Shown: positions 35,924-44,520 of the stretch, piece by piece
Layout: each line of letters opens with the position of its first letter
Position numbering within the stretch: position 1 is the first letter of the stretch
Source of the DNA: Lentimicrobium saccharophilum
GTDB lineage: Bacteria; Bacteroidota; Bacteroidia; Bacteroidales; Lentimicrobiaceae
Length of the DNA: 64,000 bases
Assembly (NCBI RefSeq): GCF_001192835.1
Contig: NZ_DF968183.1
Coordinates: 124,001 to 188,000 of the forward strand
Direction: 5' to 3'
Notes under the pieces: model-generated
What the model was told of the DNA's origin: nothing
The model's database searches: none
Seen by the model: the letters and a program-made list of their open reading frames with translations, nothing else
Program-made: the position numbers and the translations under genes

Positions 35924-35940
35924 CTGAGTGTAAGAAAATT

Positions 35941-38046
35941 TTAATTTGTGCTGAAAAGGTCGTCTTTCAGTTTTGAATTGACTTTGATGCTGAGCACTTT
36001 AAGGTCGATTGTTTGCGGACCCATTTGCTGACTGATGGCAAAGGGGAACCTGACGCCGTTTACTTCACGGTAATCGCCAAACGTGGCAGTGCCCTGTTCA
36101 CTCAGTTCTTTAACTTTTAGTCCTGATTTGGCATCGAAAAACTGGGTTGATTGTTTGCCGGATGGATAGGTCAGTATAAGGCGATAACATTCCACACCGT
36201 CAATTTCTTCGATACCTTCAAGGGTTAAGTTGACCCCAAGTCTTGCATAATGCAATTCCTGATTCATTTCGGCTTCCACTTTCATATCTTCAAGTTCATT
36301 GCCTTCGAGCACTTTATTTTCTCCTCCCATCGGAGAAATAAGTTTAGCGGTAGTACCGTCAAATACCATTTTCTGGAAAACCATTTCACCGGCTCCAACC
36401 TTCATCATATACTTATTGGGAGACTTTCGGTAAAAATCAAATCCGATGGTCATGCCCTGCATGGTGGTGCTTGCCATCATGGTCATGTCCTTGATTTTAT
36501 TCAGGGCTTTTTCGCCGCCAATTGCATTGATGTATGATTTCAGCACGTTTTCGGCGGTCATACCTTCGGGAGCTGGTTTTACCCTGGTGTTAGGATCGTA
36601 TTCCTTGCCGTTGAAATCGTAATACTTAATCGCTTTGCCTCCTGTGAATTGTCCGAGCCTCGGGGCAATTTCAGCAGCCTTGCCAACCGCCAGTATATAT
36701 GCGTTTTCGGGCTTAATATATTTGCCGGCCACCGCTTTGACATCTTCTGCACTGACAGCGGCAAGGTTTTTCATATAATTGGCGTAATAATCAGCGTCAA
36801 GTCCGTAACGGGCTGTACTGATTGCAAAATTCGCGACGGTCTGGGGGCGCTCGAGTGAAAGGGCAAAATTACCGTTCAGGAAGTTTTTTACCAGGTTCAG
36901 TTCATCTTCCGGCACCAATTCTTCGCGGATGCGGCGCATTTCATAGAACACTTCATTGATGGCGCTGTCGGTGACAGAATTCCTGATTTCCGTGTTGACA
37001 TTGAAGCGGCCGGTAAGTTTATCCGTATTGAGCTGTGAATAAGCTCCATAGGTATACGCTTTGTCCTCGCGAAGGTTATTGAACAGCCTGAATGTGCCGC
37101 CTCCGAGTATGGTATTCATCACCCGTGCTTTGATGGCATCCTCCGATCCGGGTTTCAGATCCACCGGATAGCCGATTCTGAGCGCTGTCTGAACTGCATC
37201 GGGGCGGTCAACAATGGCGACTGTATTGGATGCTGGCAATGCCGGTGTTTCAGGCGTATACTGGATTACATCCGCTTTTTCCCAATTGCCTAAATATTTC
37301 TGCATAAGTTCCATTGCCTCGGCCTTGGTGATGTCACCGACAATGGCCATATACCCGATATTCGGCCTGAAAAACGCCTGGTAAAAAGCCCGGCAGTGGT
37401 CTACACTGATGTTTTCAACTGATTTTTCAGTCATAGATTCCCCGTAAGGGTGGGCTGCACCGTAAACCAATTGCTTGCTGATCCTGTCGCTGATTGCTTC
37501 CGGATCATTTTCCTGCGCTTTCAGTCCCGAAATGGCCTGGGTCTTCAGTTTGGCAAGTTCCTCTTCTTTAAAGGAAGGATTCATCAGGACATCCGCCATC
37601 AGCGTCAGCAATTGACCGTTGTGCTTTTTGAGCGCGGAAGCATAAATTCCTGTTGAAGAAGTGCTCAGGTCGGCACCGATAAAGTCAATGGCTTCATCCA
37701 GTTCATCCTTTGTCAGGTTGGTTGTGCCGGTACGCAGCATCTGGCCGGCGAAATCGGCCATTCCTGCCATATTGCCTTCGGGTACGGGATTGTAGTCCAG
37801 GATCAGGGAATAAGAAACCCTGGGAATTTTATGGTTTTCAACAACAAAGACCTTCAGGCCGTTCTCCAGCTCAAAACTTTCATATTTTCCGATATTGATC
37901 ACCGGAGCCGGGGCCGGCTGCGGACGGACACTTCTGTCAAGTTTTTCTGTTTTTCCGCCGGATTTCCCCGTTTTTACCTGTGCATTGAGGAACTGGGGAA
38001 GTACTGCAAATGCTGTTGCAATAATAATTATGATCAGTTTTTTCAT
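35941..38046 (-). CDS. Non-catalytic M16-family subunit fused to a LolA-like domain
   Basis: A 701-residue protein with a signal peptide (ends FLNAQ). Residues about 50-480 are two M16 domains. The zinc motif HxxEH is absent (the equivalent stretch is GMADFAGQM), but the substrate-binding R/Y loop LREDKAYTYGAYSQL is kept, the pattern of the non-catalytic partner in M16B heterodimers. Residues about 490-701 are an extra beta-rich domain (AIGGEKALNKIKDM, FFDAKSGLKVKE, FGDYREVNGVRFPF) like outer-membrane lipoprotein-sorting (LolA/LolB fold) proteins. It follows the catalytic M16 gene by 19 bases. Likely a periplasmic peptidase complex. Confidence 0.88.
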   Translation of the reverse strand: MKKLIIIIIATAFAVLPQFLNAQVKTGKSGGKTEKLDRSVRPQPAPAPVINIGKYESFELENGLKVFVVENHKIPRVSYSLILDYNPVPEGNMAGMADFAGQMLRTGTTNLTKDELDEAIDFIGADLSTSSTGIYASALKKHNGQLLTLMADVLMNPSFKEEELAKLKTQAISGLKAQENDPEAISDRISKQLVYGAAHPYGESMTEKSVENISVDHCRAFYQAFFRPNIGYMAIVGDITKAEAMELMQKYLGNWEKADVIQYTPETPALPASNTVAIVDRPDAVQTALRIGYPVDLKPGSEDAIKARVMNTILGGGTFRLFNNLREDKAYTYGAYSQLNTDKLTGRFNVNTEIRNSVTDSAINEVFYEMRRIREELVPEDELNLVKNFLNGNFALSLERPQTVANFAISTARYGLDADYYANYMKNLAAVSAEDVKAVAGKYIKPENAYILAVGKAAEIAPRLGQFTGGKAIKYYDFNGKEYDPNTRVKPAPEGMTAENVLKSYINAIGGEKALNKIKDMTMMASTTMQGMTIGFDFYRKSPNKYMMKVGAGEMVFQKMVFDGTTAKLISPMGGENKVLEGNELEDMKVEAEMNQELHYARLGVNLTLEGIEEIDGVECYRLILTYPSGKQSTQFFDAKSGLKVKELSEQGTATFGDYREVNGVRFPFAISQQMGPQTIDLKVLSIKVNSKLKDDLFSTN

Positions 38047-38065
38047 TGTCTTTCCTCCTTATTGA

Positions 38066-39391
38066 TTACAGGGTTTGTTTTGGTAAATAATACAGTACAA
38101 CCCTGTTTTCCTTTGTAAGGTACTGGTTGGCCACCCTTTTGATATCGGCTTTGGTCACGGCCATATAGCGGTCAATCTCTGTATTGATCAGGTTGGCGTC
38201 ACCGAAATACATGTGATAGTCTGAAAGGCTTTCAGCGATTCCTGCCATAGTTGAATTGCGGCTGATAAAATCGTTTTCAACCTTGTTGCGTAATTTTTCA
38301 AATTCCCGGTCGCTGAGCTCTTCCTGCTGAGCTTTGGCAATCTCTTCATTGATGGCATTTTCAAAGTCATCAGGAGCCACGCCTGAGTTTACGATACCAA
38401 ATACCAGGAACAGGCCGGGATCTTCCAGGGCAAAGGGAAAGGCCCCGACAAACATGGCTTTCTGTTGCTTGTCAACAATCGATTTGGTCATTCGGGAGCT
38501 TTCGCCGTCGCTCAGCAGCGTAGTCAGCATGCTGAGTGCATAGTAGTCCGGAGTGCCTTTGGCGGGAATGTGATAAGCCTGAACAACAGCAGGCAGCTGG
38601 ATATTGTCGTAAACGGTATCACGTACTTCGGCCGTTTTTACTGGTTCTACGATGTCAGGACGGTAAATTTCCTTTGTTCCCCGGGGGATGTCGCCGAAAT
38701 ATTTCTGAACAAGCTTTTTAGTTGATTCCACATCAATATCTCCGGCAATGGAGAGCGTGGCATTATTGGGAACATAGAATATAGAATGGAATTCCATAAA
38801 TTCTTCCAGGGTGGCGATGTTGATGGATTCGGCCGATCCGATGGGCATCCAGCGGTAGGGGTGCTCTTTGAAAGCAGCACTGAAAGTTTTTTCCATCAGG
38901 GTGCCGTATGGACGGTTGTCGTACGACTGTTTGCGTTCTTCCTTCACAACGCTGCGCTGGGTTTCGACGCCAATGCTGTCGATGCGCAGGTGAAGCAGCC
39001 GCTCTGATTCCATCCATAGACCAAGCTCGAGTTGATTTGAGGGGAGCAGCAGATAATAAAAAGTCCTGTCGAAGCTGGTATTGGCATTCAGGCTTGCCCC
39101 TGCATTCATGGCAATTTTGTCGAATTCACTCCTGCCAATGTTCTCGCTTCCTTCAAACATCAGGTGTTCGAAAAAATGGGCAAAGCCGGTTCGCTCAGGA
39201 TTTTCATTTTTTGAGCCCACATGATAGGAAATGGTAACTGCAACAATGGGAGTGGAATTGTCCTTGTGCAGGATAACATGCAAACCGTTATCCAGATCAT
39301 ACTCCGTGAAGTCGATGCGGTTTTGGGCGTTTGTCAGTGTAAAAGCCAATAGGCTGATAACCAACAGAAAGGCCTTTTTGAATGTGTTCAT
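38066..39391 (-). CDS. Zinc metallopeptidase M16, catalytic subunit
   Basis: A 441-residue M16B peptidase with a signal peptide (ends TLTNAQ). The inverted zinc motif is intact: FAHFFEHLMFEGS (HFFEH, about residues 72-76) with the distal Glu expected in the VKEERKQSYDNRP helix. The C-terminal half lacks the R/Y loop found in the partner, so each chain supplies part of the active site. It lies 23 bases after the HAD gene and 19 bases before the partner, in one operon starting at mgsA. Confidence 0.92.
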   Translation of the reverse strand: MNTFKKAFLLVISLLAFTLTNAQNRIDFTEYDLDNGLHVILHKDNSTPIVAVTISYHVGSKNENPERTGFAHFFEHLMFEGSENIGRSEFDKIAMNAGASLNANTSFDRTFYYLLLPSNQLELGLWMESERLLHLRIDSIGVETQRSVVKEERKQSYDNRPYGTLMEKTFSAAFKEHPYRWMPIGSAESINIATLEEFMEFHSIFYVPNNATLSIAGDIDVESTKKLVQKYFGDIPRGTKEIYRPDIVEPVKTAEVRDTVYDNIQLPAVVQAYHIPAKGTPDYYALSMLTTLLSDGESSRMTKSIVDKQQKAMFVGAFPFALEDPGLFLVFGIVNSGVAPDDFENAINEEIAKAQQEELSDREFEKLRNKVENDFISRNSTMAGIAESLSDYHMYFGDANLINTEIDRYMAVTKADIKRVANQYLTKENRVVLYYLPKQTL

Positions 39392-39414
39392 CTGATTGTT
39401 GTAATTTATAGTGG

Positions 39415-40074
39415 TTAACTGAATAATTCCCGGATTTTATTAATGTTAATTTCTGAAAAATCGCTGAGGACGCTGTGTGCTTCAGTGAGCTCAACCCTGT
39501 GATGGGTGGTTGCAACGCCTATGACTTTCATTTTTGCCTTCAGGGCGGCATCAATGCCTTTTAATGTGTCTTCAAAAACCAGGCAATCAGCAGGATCAGT
39601 TTTTAGCATAGCAGCCGCTTTCAGAAAAACCTCCGGATCGGGTTTGCCCCGCCTGACCATGGATGCGTCGGCTATGGCCGTGAAGTACTCCCGTATTCCG
39701 GTTTCAGCCAGAATAAAGTCAACATTGGCCCTTTCTGCTGATGTGGCGATGGCCATCGGGATTCCGGCTGTTTTAAGGTCAAACAGCAATTCCTTTAATC
39801 CCGGGATAAGCACTACATTATCGTGGTACAGATATCTGTAGATAAGTTCCTTTTCGGCTGAATATTCGGCAATTTTTGAAGCAGGTAATTCTTTTTTAAA
39901 AATAAAGGCCAGGTGATCTGCATTTGATCCGCCAAAAACATATTCAAGGAAATCGTCAGCAGAAATACTTTTTCCATGGCGTGAACAAAATTTCTCCCAG
40001 GCCATCAGGTGATACCGGAAATTGTCAACCAGTACCCCGTCCATATCAAAGATTACAGCTATATTCCCAGTCAT
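39415..40074 (-). CDS. HAD phosphatase / beta-phosphoglucomutase-like
   Basis: A 219-residue HAD hydrolase with motif I VIFDMDGVLVDNFRYH, motif II IATSAERANVDF and motifs III/IV KPDPEVFLKAA and VFEDTLKGIDAA. The DMDGVLVDN motif and FEDTLKGI are those of beta-phosphoglucomutase/sugar-phosphate phosphatases. Its start overlaps the mgsA stop (TAATG), so the two are translationally coupled. The pairing may mean it acts on a glycolytic or methylglyoxal-linked phosphate, but no substrate is proven. Confidence 0.85.
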   Translation of the reverse strand: MTGNIAVIFDMDGVLVDNFRYHLMAWEKFCSRHGKSISADDFLEYVFGGSNADHLAFIFKKELPASKIAEYSAEKELIYRYLYHDNVVLIPGLKELLFDLKTAGIPMAIATSAERANVDFILAETGIREYFTAIADASMVRRGKPDPEVFLKAAAMLKTDPADCLVFEDTLKGIDAALKAKMKVIGVATTHHRVELTEAHSVLSDFSEININKIRELFS

Positions 40075-40544
40075 TACATTTTTACTTCTCGGTTGATATA
40101 TGTACTGTAATCTTTTACCTTTTGCCTGTATTCCTCATTGAAAAGGTGCGATGAAATGATGAAATCCGCGGTTGAACGGTTACAGGCGGTCGGGATATTG
40201 TATAACACAGTGATCCTTAGCAATGCTTTCACATCTACATCATGCGGCTGAGGCTGCATCGGATCCCAGAAGAAGATCATCAGGTCAATCTCACCATCGA
40301 CGATCATTGCGCCAAGTTGCTGATCTCCTCCCAGGGGGCCTGATTTCAGCTTGGTTACTTCAAAACTGCTGAATTTTTCACTGTCGAGGGCCGGCTTTAG
40401 CTGTTGCTCAATAAGCTTTCCGGTAGTTCCGGTGCAGATAATTTTATGTTCAAGAAGCGTAACAGCATTGTATTCTACCCATTCTATAAGATCCTGTTTG
40501 CGGTTATCGTGTGCTACCAGGGCAATTCTCTTTTTCTTTTCCAT
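40074..40544 (-). CDS. mgsA: Methylglyoxal synthase
   Basis: A 156-residue MgsA. Phosphate-binding and catalytic motifs: ALVAHDNRKQDLIEW, SGPLGGDQQLGA (Asp74), FFWDPMQPQPHDVDVKALLR (Asp94, His101, Asp104) and IPTACNRSTADF. It converts dihydroxyacetone phosphate to methylglyoxal, a bypass of lower glycolysis when phosphate is short. I chose the ATG at 40542-40544 (MEKKKRIALV); the longer frame adds ten residues. It is the first gene of a minus-strand operon and is transcribed away from phosphofructokinase. Confidence 0.95.
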   Translation of the reverse strand: MEKKKRIALVAHDNRKQDLIEWVEYNAVTLLEHKIICTGTTGKLIEQQLKPALDSEKFSSFEVTKLKSGPLGGDQQLGAMIVDGEIDLMIFFWDPMQPQPHDVDVKALLRITVLYNIPTACNRSTADFIISSHLFNEEYRQKVKDYSTYINREVKM

Positions 40545-40650
40545 CTTTAAAGGAATGAGCGGCGAAATTAACAAAAAGAGTAATGATGTCTGCTTTTTTT
40601 ATACGGTTTGTGTTGTGTGAATCAGGGACTTCACAGCTTATTTATTTTTG

Positions 40651-40658
40651 TATCTTTG
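40651..40658 (+). promoter_or_regulatory. -7 element of the phosphofructokinase gene
   Basis: TATCTTTG, exact TAnnTTTG match, 61 bases before the ATG. The divergent mgsA operon starts 106 bases to the left. Confidence 0.6.
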
Positions 40659-40719
40659 CAGCGTTTTTTAGAAGTGAGACCCTAAAGACCTAAGTTATTC
40701 ATTTTAAAGAAGAAACTAC

Positions 40720-41814
40720 ATGAACAGAGTTATGGTACTTACCGGTGGCGGCGACTGTCCGGGACTAAATGCGGTAATCCGCGCCATCGTAAAGCGAGCC
40801 GCCCGCGAAAAAGACTGGGAAGTGGTGGGCAGTATTGAAGCTTTTAATGGCATCTTGCGTGAGCCCACCGAAATTGTTGTACTGGACGAGAAAGCTGTTT
40901 CCGGGATACACTACCAGGGTGGCACCATCATACAAACTACCAACAAAGGAGGCCCTTTTGCCTGGCCCGTTAAGCAAAAAGACGGTTCTTATATCGCCGT
41001 TGACCGCTCCGATGAAATGATCAGAAAGATCCAGTATCTCGGTATTGACGCGGTGATCAATATCGGCGGGGACGGATCGCAGCGGATTTCGCAGGCTTTG
41101 TTTGAGAAAGGACTGAATATAATCGGGGTGCCCAAGACCATCGACAATGACCTTTCCGCAACGGATGCAACCTTTGGATTTCAGACAGCAATTCAGATTG
41201 CCACCGAGGCAGTTGATAAACTGGTGACCACTGCTGCCAGTCACAACAGGGTTCAGATTCTTGAAGTAATGGGCCGCAATGCCGGCTGGATTGCGTTGAA
41301 TGCTGCGGTGGCCGGGGGCGCTGAAATCTGCCTGCTGCCTGAGTTCCCATACGATATTGAGAAAGTTATGGAACGTATTGAGAAACGATTCGACAAAGGC
41401 CGCGGTTTTGTAAATATCGTGATTGCTGAAGGCGCGCGCAATATCAAGGGTGATCTTATCGCCGAGAAAAGCCAGGAGGTTGGGTATGCCAACGTAAAAC
41501 TGGGAGGAGTAGGTTTCCGGTTCGAAGAGGAACTGAAAGAGGCCGGTTGTGAACACAGTATACGTACTACGGTGCTGGGCCATCTGCAAAGGGGAGGCGT
41601 TCCCATTGCCTATGACCGGGTGCTGGCAACCCAGTATGGCGTAAAAGCTTTTGAGCTTGTGCTTGCCGGTGAATTCGGACGTATGGTTTCATACCGTCAT
41701 CCCTACATCACTTCCGTTACTTTGAAAGAAGCAATTCAGAAGCCCAATCTTGTGGATCCTGATACCGCGCTGATGAAAACCGCCCGTGGCATAGGAATTT
41801 GCTTCGGCGATTGA
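40720..41814 (+). CDS. pfkA: 6-phosphofructokinase
   Basis: A 364-residue PfkA-family enzyme. TGGGDCPGLNAVIRAI (phosphate loop), IGGDGSQR (Gly116-Ser120) and VPKTIDNDL (catalytic Asp142), with MGRNAGWIAL for fructose 6-phosphate binding. The residue pair that separates cofactors is Gly119 (ATP type) with Lys139 (the lysine seen in PPi-type and in mixed group III enzymes). Known group III enzymes with Gly/Lys use ATP, so I favour ATP, with PPi not excluded. The gene lies back to back with mgsA, placing entry to lower glycolysis and its bypass at one locus. Confidence 0.93.
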   Translation: MNRVMVLTGGGDCPGLNAVIRAIVKRAAREKDWEVVGSIEAFNGILREPTEIVVLDEKAVSGIHYQGGTIIQTTNKGGPFAWPVKQKDGSYIAVDRSDEMIRKIQYLGIDAVINIGGDGSQRISQALFEKGLNIIGVPKTIDNDLSATDATFGFQTAIQIATEAVDKLVTTAASHNRVQILEVMGRNAGWIALNAAVAGGAEICLLPEFPYDIEKVMERIEKRFDKGRGFVNIVIAEGARNIKGDLIAEKSQEVGYANVKLGGVGFRFEEELKEAGCEHSIRTTVLGHLQRGGVPIAYDRVLATQYGVKAFELVLAGEFGRMVSYRHPYITSVTLKEAIQKPNLVDPDTALMKTARGIGICFGD

Positions 41815-41847
41815 TTTAGGGGGAGAAGAATCCCTGAAAATTAAAAT

Positions 41848-41894
41848 AAATGCCTGAATGACCTTTTGCAGCCGTTCAGGCATTTACATTTTTT
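41848..41894 (+). terminator. Terminator of the phosphofructokinase gene
   Basis: AAATGCCTGAA (41848-41858) and TTCAGGCATTT (41875-41885) form an 11-bp stem, 16-nt loop, followed by ACATTTTTT. It separates pfkA from the converging CotH gene. Confidence 0.85.
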
Positions 41895-41914
41895 GGTGTT
41901 CCGTAGCACCCGGA

Positions 41915-44164
41915 TTAATTCACCATAAGTTTAGCAACCCCGCCGGTGGTGTTCCTTACAAGATAGATGCCCGGTTTCAGGCTGCCTATATCTATTTTCT
42001 GACTAGTCACAGCCGGCAGTATCTCCCTGCCGGAAAGGTCAAAAATGGAAATAGTCTCGAACTCCTCCAGGTAAATAAAGCCGGTATTGCTGGGATTCGG
42101 ATAAATATTCAGCCGGTATGCAGGGATTTCCGGGATGCCCACCATACTGTTTGTGCTTCCTGGCGTCGGATTGTCAAATAGCTTCCATTCCACTGCACCA
42201 TCGGTAACCCTGCCCATGGAAATGTTGGTTGACTGGTTTATATATGTAATGCCATCGATAAGTGCAAATCCCGATGCTTCATTATCGAAAATGCCGATCT
42301 CTTCATTGTCCTTGTCAAGTTTATAAGGGGTGTGCATACTTCCCTGGGTGGGCTGACCATCGGCCCATACAAGCAGGTATCCGCCGGCACCGATGGTGGT
42401 ATCGGGGAATGCCCATTTTACGGGATTGTTCAGGTTATCGCTCAGGTATTTGTCGCCCAGCCACACCGCCTGACCGCCTGCGTTATAAATCTCAATCCAG
42501 TCATCGTACTCACCGTATTCATCGGCGATGGTCGAGCTGTTGCTGGCCATAAACTCATTGATATAGAGCATGATCGGGTTGGGTGACGGAATGGTGTACT
42601 GTACGGCATCGCAGGGCTTTGCAACGGTTACCTGGTTGTTGTCGGTCGCTTTTATTCTGAATTCCAGCAGTGTATTGGCGTCCATCCCGCTGAGTGTAGC
42701 GATGAAAGTTCCGCCGTCTGATGTGGTTTTGTTGTTCAATCTGTTTCCGGTCATGGTCTTTTGCTGCCAGCCGCCACCGTTTATCCGGTACTCAAGCGTC
42801 ACGGAATTCAGGTTTTCGTCTTCCGCAAAGGCAAGGATCCTGATTTCCTGAAAGGGGAGGGGGGCATTGTGCCGGATATATCTGATCATGGGCGGGGCGT
42901 TCAGGTTCTGCGCCTGTACAAGCGCTGAAGTGTTTCTTGTCTGCAGGTATGGCAGCAGCCCCACCGGCACATGCGCACCGGTTCCTGCTTCAAATGATTG
43001 ATTAAACGATGCAATAGTGTAACCGTAGTCCAGCGGATAGTAGGGGTCGTTTGCCACAAAAGGCTGCAACCGGTCGCGGATAACAAAAAGATTGTCGAGG
43101 AAGTCCTGCCGGGAAGTAACCTGCTGAATGGCCTGTTTCAGGTAATAAGTGAACTGTGCTTTGTAATCCGGCACCTGCATCAGGCGCGTAAAAAGAGGAC
43201 GAGGTTCGGAAGGGTGCGCCCAGCTGTAAATATTCCTTGAAGCCCATTCAATCCCGAACCAGTCAATACCAAAAGTATTGTCCACATCATAGGGGATATA
43301 TTCAAACAACCCGGTGGCCGTGTTGTGATAGAGGTAAAAATTGTTTTTATTGTAGATATATCCGTCCCAATTACCGGTAATTATATCTACAGCCGCTACT
43401 TTCAGGTAATCCTGCACGTTAAAGACTTTTTCGAGTGCACACGGAAGCTGCTGGAGGGGCGTGTCGTTCAGTACATCGATAAAATGGGCCAGATCACTGT
43501 AATCATCCGCCTCTTCATTGATTTTAAGCTCATAAGCCCTGCGACCTCCGGATTCGAACTTGTACAGGTCGGGATTTGCCCCGCGGTAGGTTAGGTCGGC
43601 CGGATAAAGGCATTTGTATAGGTTACCGTCATTATTGCCAAACCATGTTTTTGCAAATTCTTCATCGATATGCTCAACATTTATATAAAGCCCGTGGTAG
43701 TTGCCGTTGATGTAAACCCGTACATGGTTATAACGCGGGCCTGCCAGCGAACACTGCCTGAGGATATCCCAGTAAATACCCGCCCTGCTCACCGAAGGGT
43801 CATTGTGCTCACCATTCAGGTTAAGTTTTTCAACCCCATGATATTTTCTGCCGGATATAAATGTATTGAAGGAAACTTTAAAGGATTTTTTTTGTGAATA
43901 CCTGGAGGTGTTGCCCCTGAGCCTGAAACCAATGTCGCGGATGGTGTCGTGTACATTTCCGTTGTCAAAGACAAATACCGCCCTGAATTCATGATCCGAC
44001 TCCACATTGGCATAAATCCAGCTCAGGGTGTCGGGATGAATCAGCACGTCGATGCGCGGAACCGTTGATTTGATATAGACTTCGCCATCGGCAGGAAACA
44101 ATGGTTGTGCGTGAAGGAAGGTACAGGAAGTGATCAGAATGAGAATGGCGGACAATCGTTTCAT
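41915..44164 (-). CDS. Secreted CotH-kinase-domain protein with lamin-tail and T9SS sorting domains
   Basis: A 749-residue protein with a signal peptide (ends TFLHAQ). The N-terminal half is a CotH-type domain (RLRGNTSRYSQKKSFKVSF, INGNYHGLYINVEHIDEEF and DVDNTFG with the metal Asp). Next comes an Ig-like stretch, a lamin-tail domain (YINEFMASNSSTIADEYGEY, DDWIEIYNAG) and a T9SS tail (YRLNIYPNPSNTGFIYL). CotH kinases phosphorylate spore-coat proteins in Bacillus; secreted Bacteroidota forms have unknown targets. The ATG at 44162-44164 is chosen because the longer frame begins inside the -7 element at 44204-44211. Confidence 0.88.
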   Translation of the reverse strand: MKRLSAILILITSCTFLHAQPLFPADGEVYIKSTVPRIDVLIHPDTLSWIYANVESDHEFRAVFVFDNGNVHDTIRDIGFRLRGNTSRYSQKKSFKVSFNTFISGRKYHGVEKLNLNGEHNDPSVSRAGIYWDILRQCSLAGPRYNHVRVYINGNYHGLYINVEHIDEEFAKTWFGNNDGNLYKCLYPADLTYRGANPDLYKFESGGRRAYELKINEEADDYSDLAHFIDVLNDTPLQQLPCALEKVFNVQDYLKVAAVDIITGNWDGYIYNKNNFYLYHNTATGLFEYIPYDVDNTFGIDWFGIEWASRNIYSWAHPSEPRPLFTRLMQVPDYKAQFTYYLKQAIQQVTSRQDFLDNLFVIRDRLQPFVANDPYYPLDYGYTIASFNQSFEAGTGAHVPVGLLPYLQTRNTSALVQAQNLNAPPMIRYIRHNAPLPFQEIRILAFAEDENLNSVTLEYRINGGGWQQKTMTGNRLNNKTTSDGGTFIATLSGMDANTLLEFRIKATDNNQVTVAKPCDAVQYTIPSPNPIMLYINEFMASNSSTIADEYGEYDDWIEIYNAGGQAVWLGDKYLSDNLNNPVKWAFPDTTIGAGGYLLVWADGQPTQGSMHTPYKLDKDNEEIGIFDNEASGFALIDGITYINQSTNISMGRVTDGAVEWKLFDNPTPGSTNSMVGIPEIPAYRLNIYPNPSNTGFIYLEEFETISIFDLSGREILPAVTSQKIDIGSLKPGIYLVRNTTGGVAKLMVN

Positions 44165-44203
44165 TTTAAAGCGATTTACAGGGAAGTGATCCTTGATTTT
44201 ATG

Positions 44204-44211
44204 CAAAGGTA
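44204..44211 (-). promoter_or_regulatory. -7 element of the CotH-like gene
   Basis: Minus-strand TACCTTTG, exact TAnnTTTG match, about 39 bases before the chosen ATG. Confidence 0.5.
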
Positions 44212-44334
44212 GATTAATAATATTTGCATGGGGTGATTTGGCAGAATTACCCTACCCGCTTTTATGCCGGAATGGGAACAATTTTGCATCCGGTGTTTAC
44301 TCATTAAATTAGCCTGTAAGAGTAATTTGTTAAG

Positions 44335-44508
44335 ATTTAGTTAAAAATTATAGTTTTTCATGCGATAATAATTTAGTTAAAAGCAAGAAAAACAGCACGA
44401 TAGAAATCAGATTAAAATAAAATGTTTAATAAATAAGCTAAAACATTAAACATTTTCTGAGGAGTCGGGTTTATTTAATGTCTAACAAATAAAATGAAAC
44501 ATTAAACA
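44335..44508. repeat. Repeat-filled promoter region of the fasciclin gene
   Basis: Three repeated motifs. ATTTAGTTAAAA occurs at 44335-44346 and 44371-44382. AAAATGTTTAAT (44419-44430) and ATTAAACATTTT (44445-44456) form a perfect 12-bp inverted repeat. TTTAATGT (44474-44481) and ACATTAAA (44499-44506) repeat the same core as a second inverted pair, and ACATTAAACA recurs exactly at 44443-44452 and 44499-44508. The layout suggests a multi-site operator for a dimeric regulator just upstream of the ATG at 44521. No regulator gene is adjacent. Confidence 0.6.
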
Positions 44509-44520
44509 AAACCTGATACC

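Noticed and set aside
40765-41589. 274-codon minus-strand open frame opposite phosphofructokinase
   Set aside because: Antisense to a clear PfkA gene with intact motifs; no family features.
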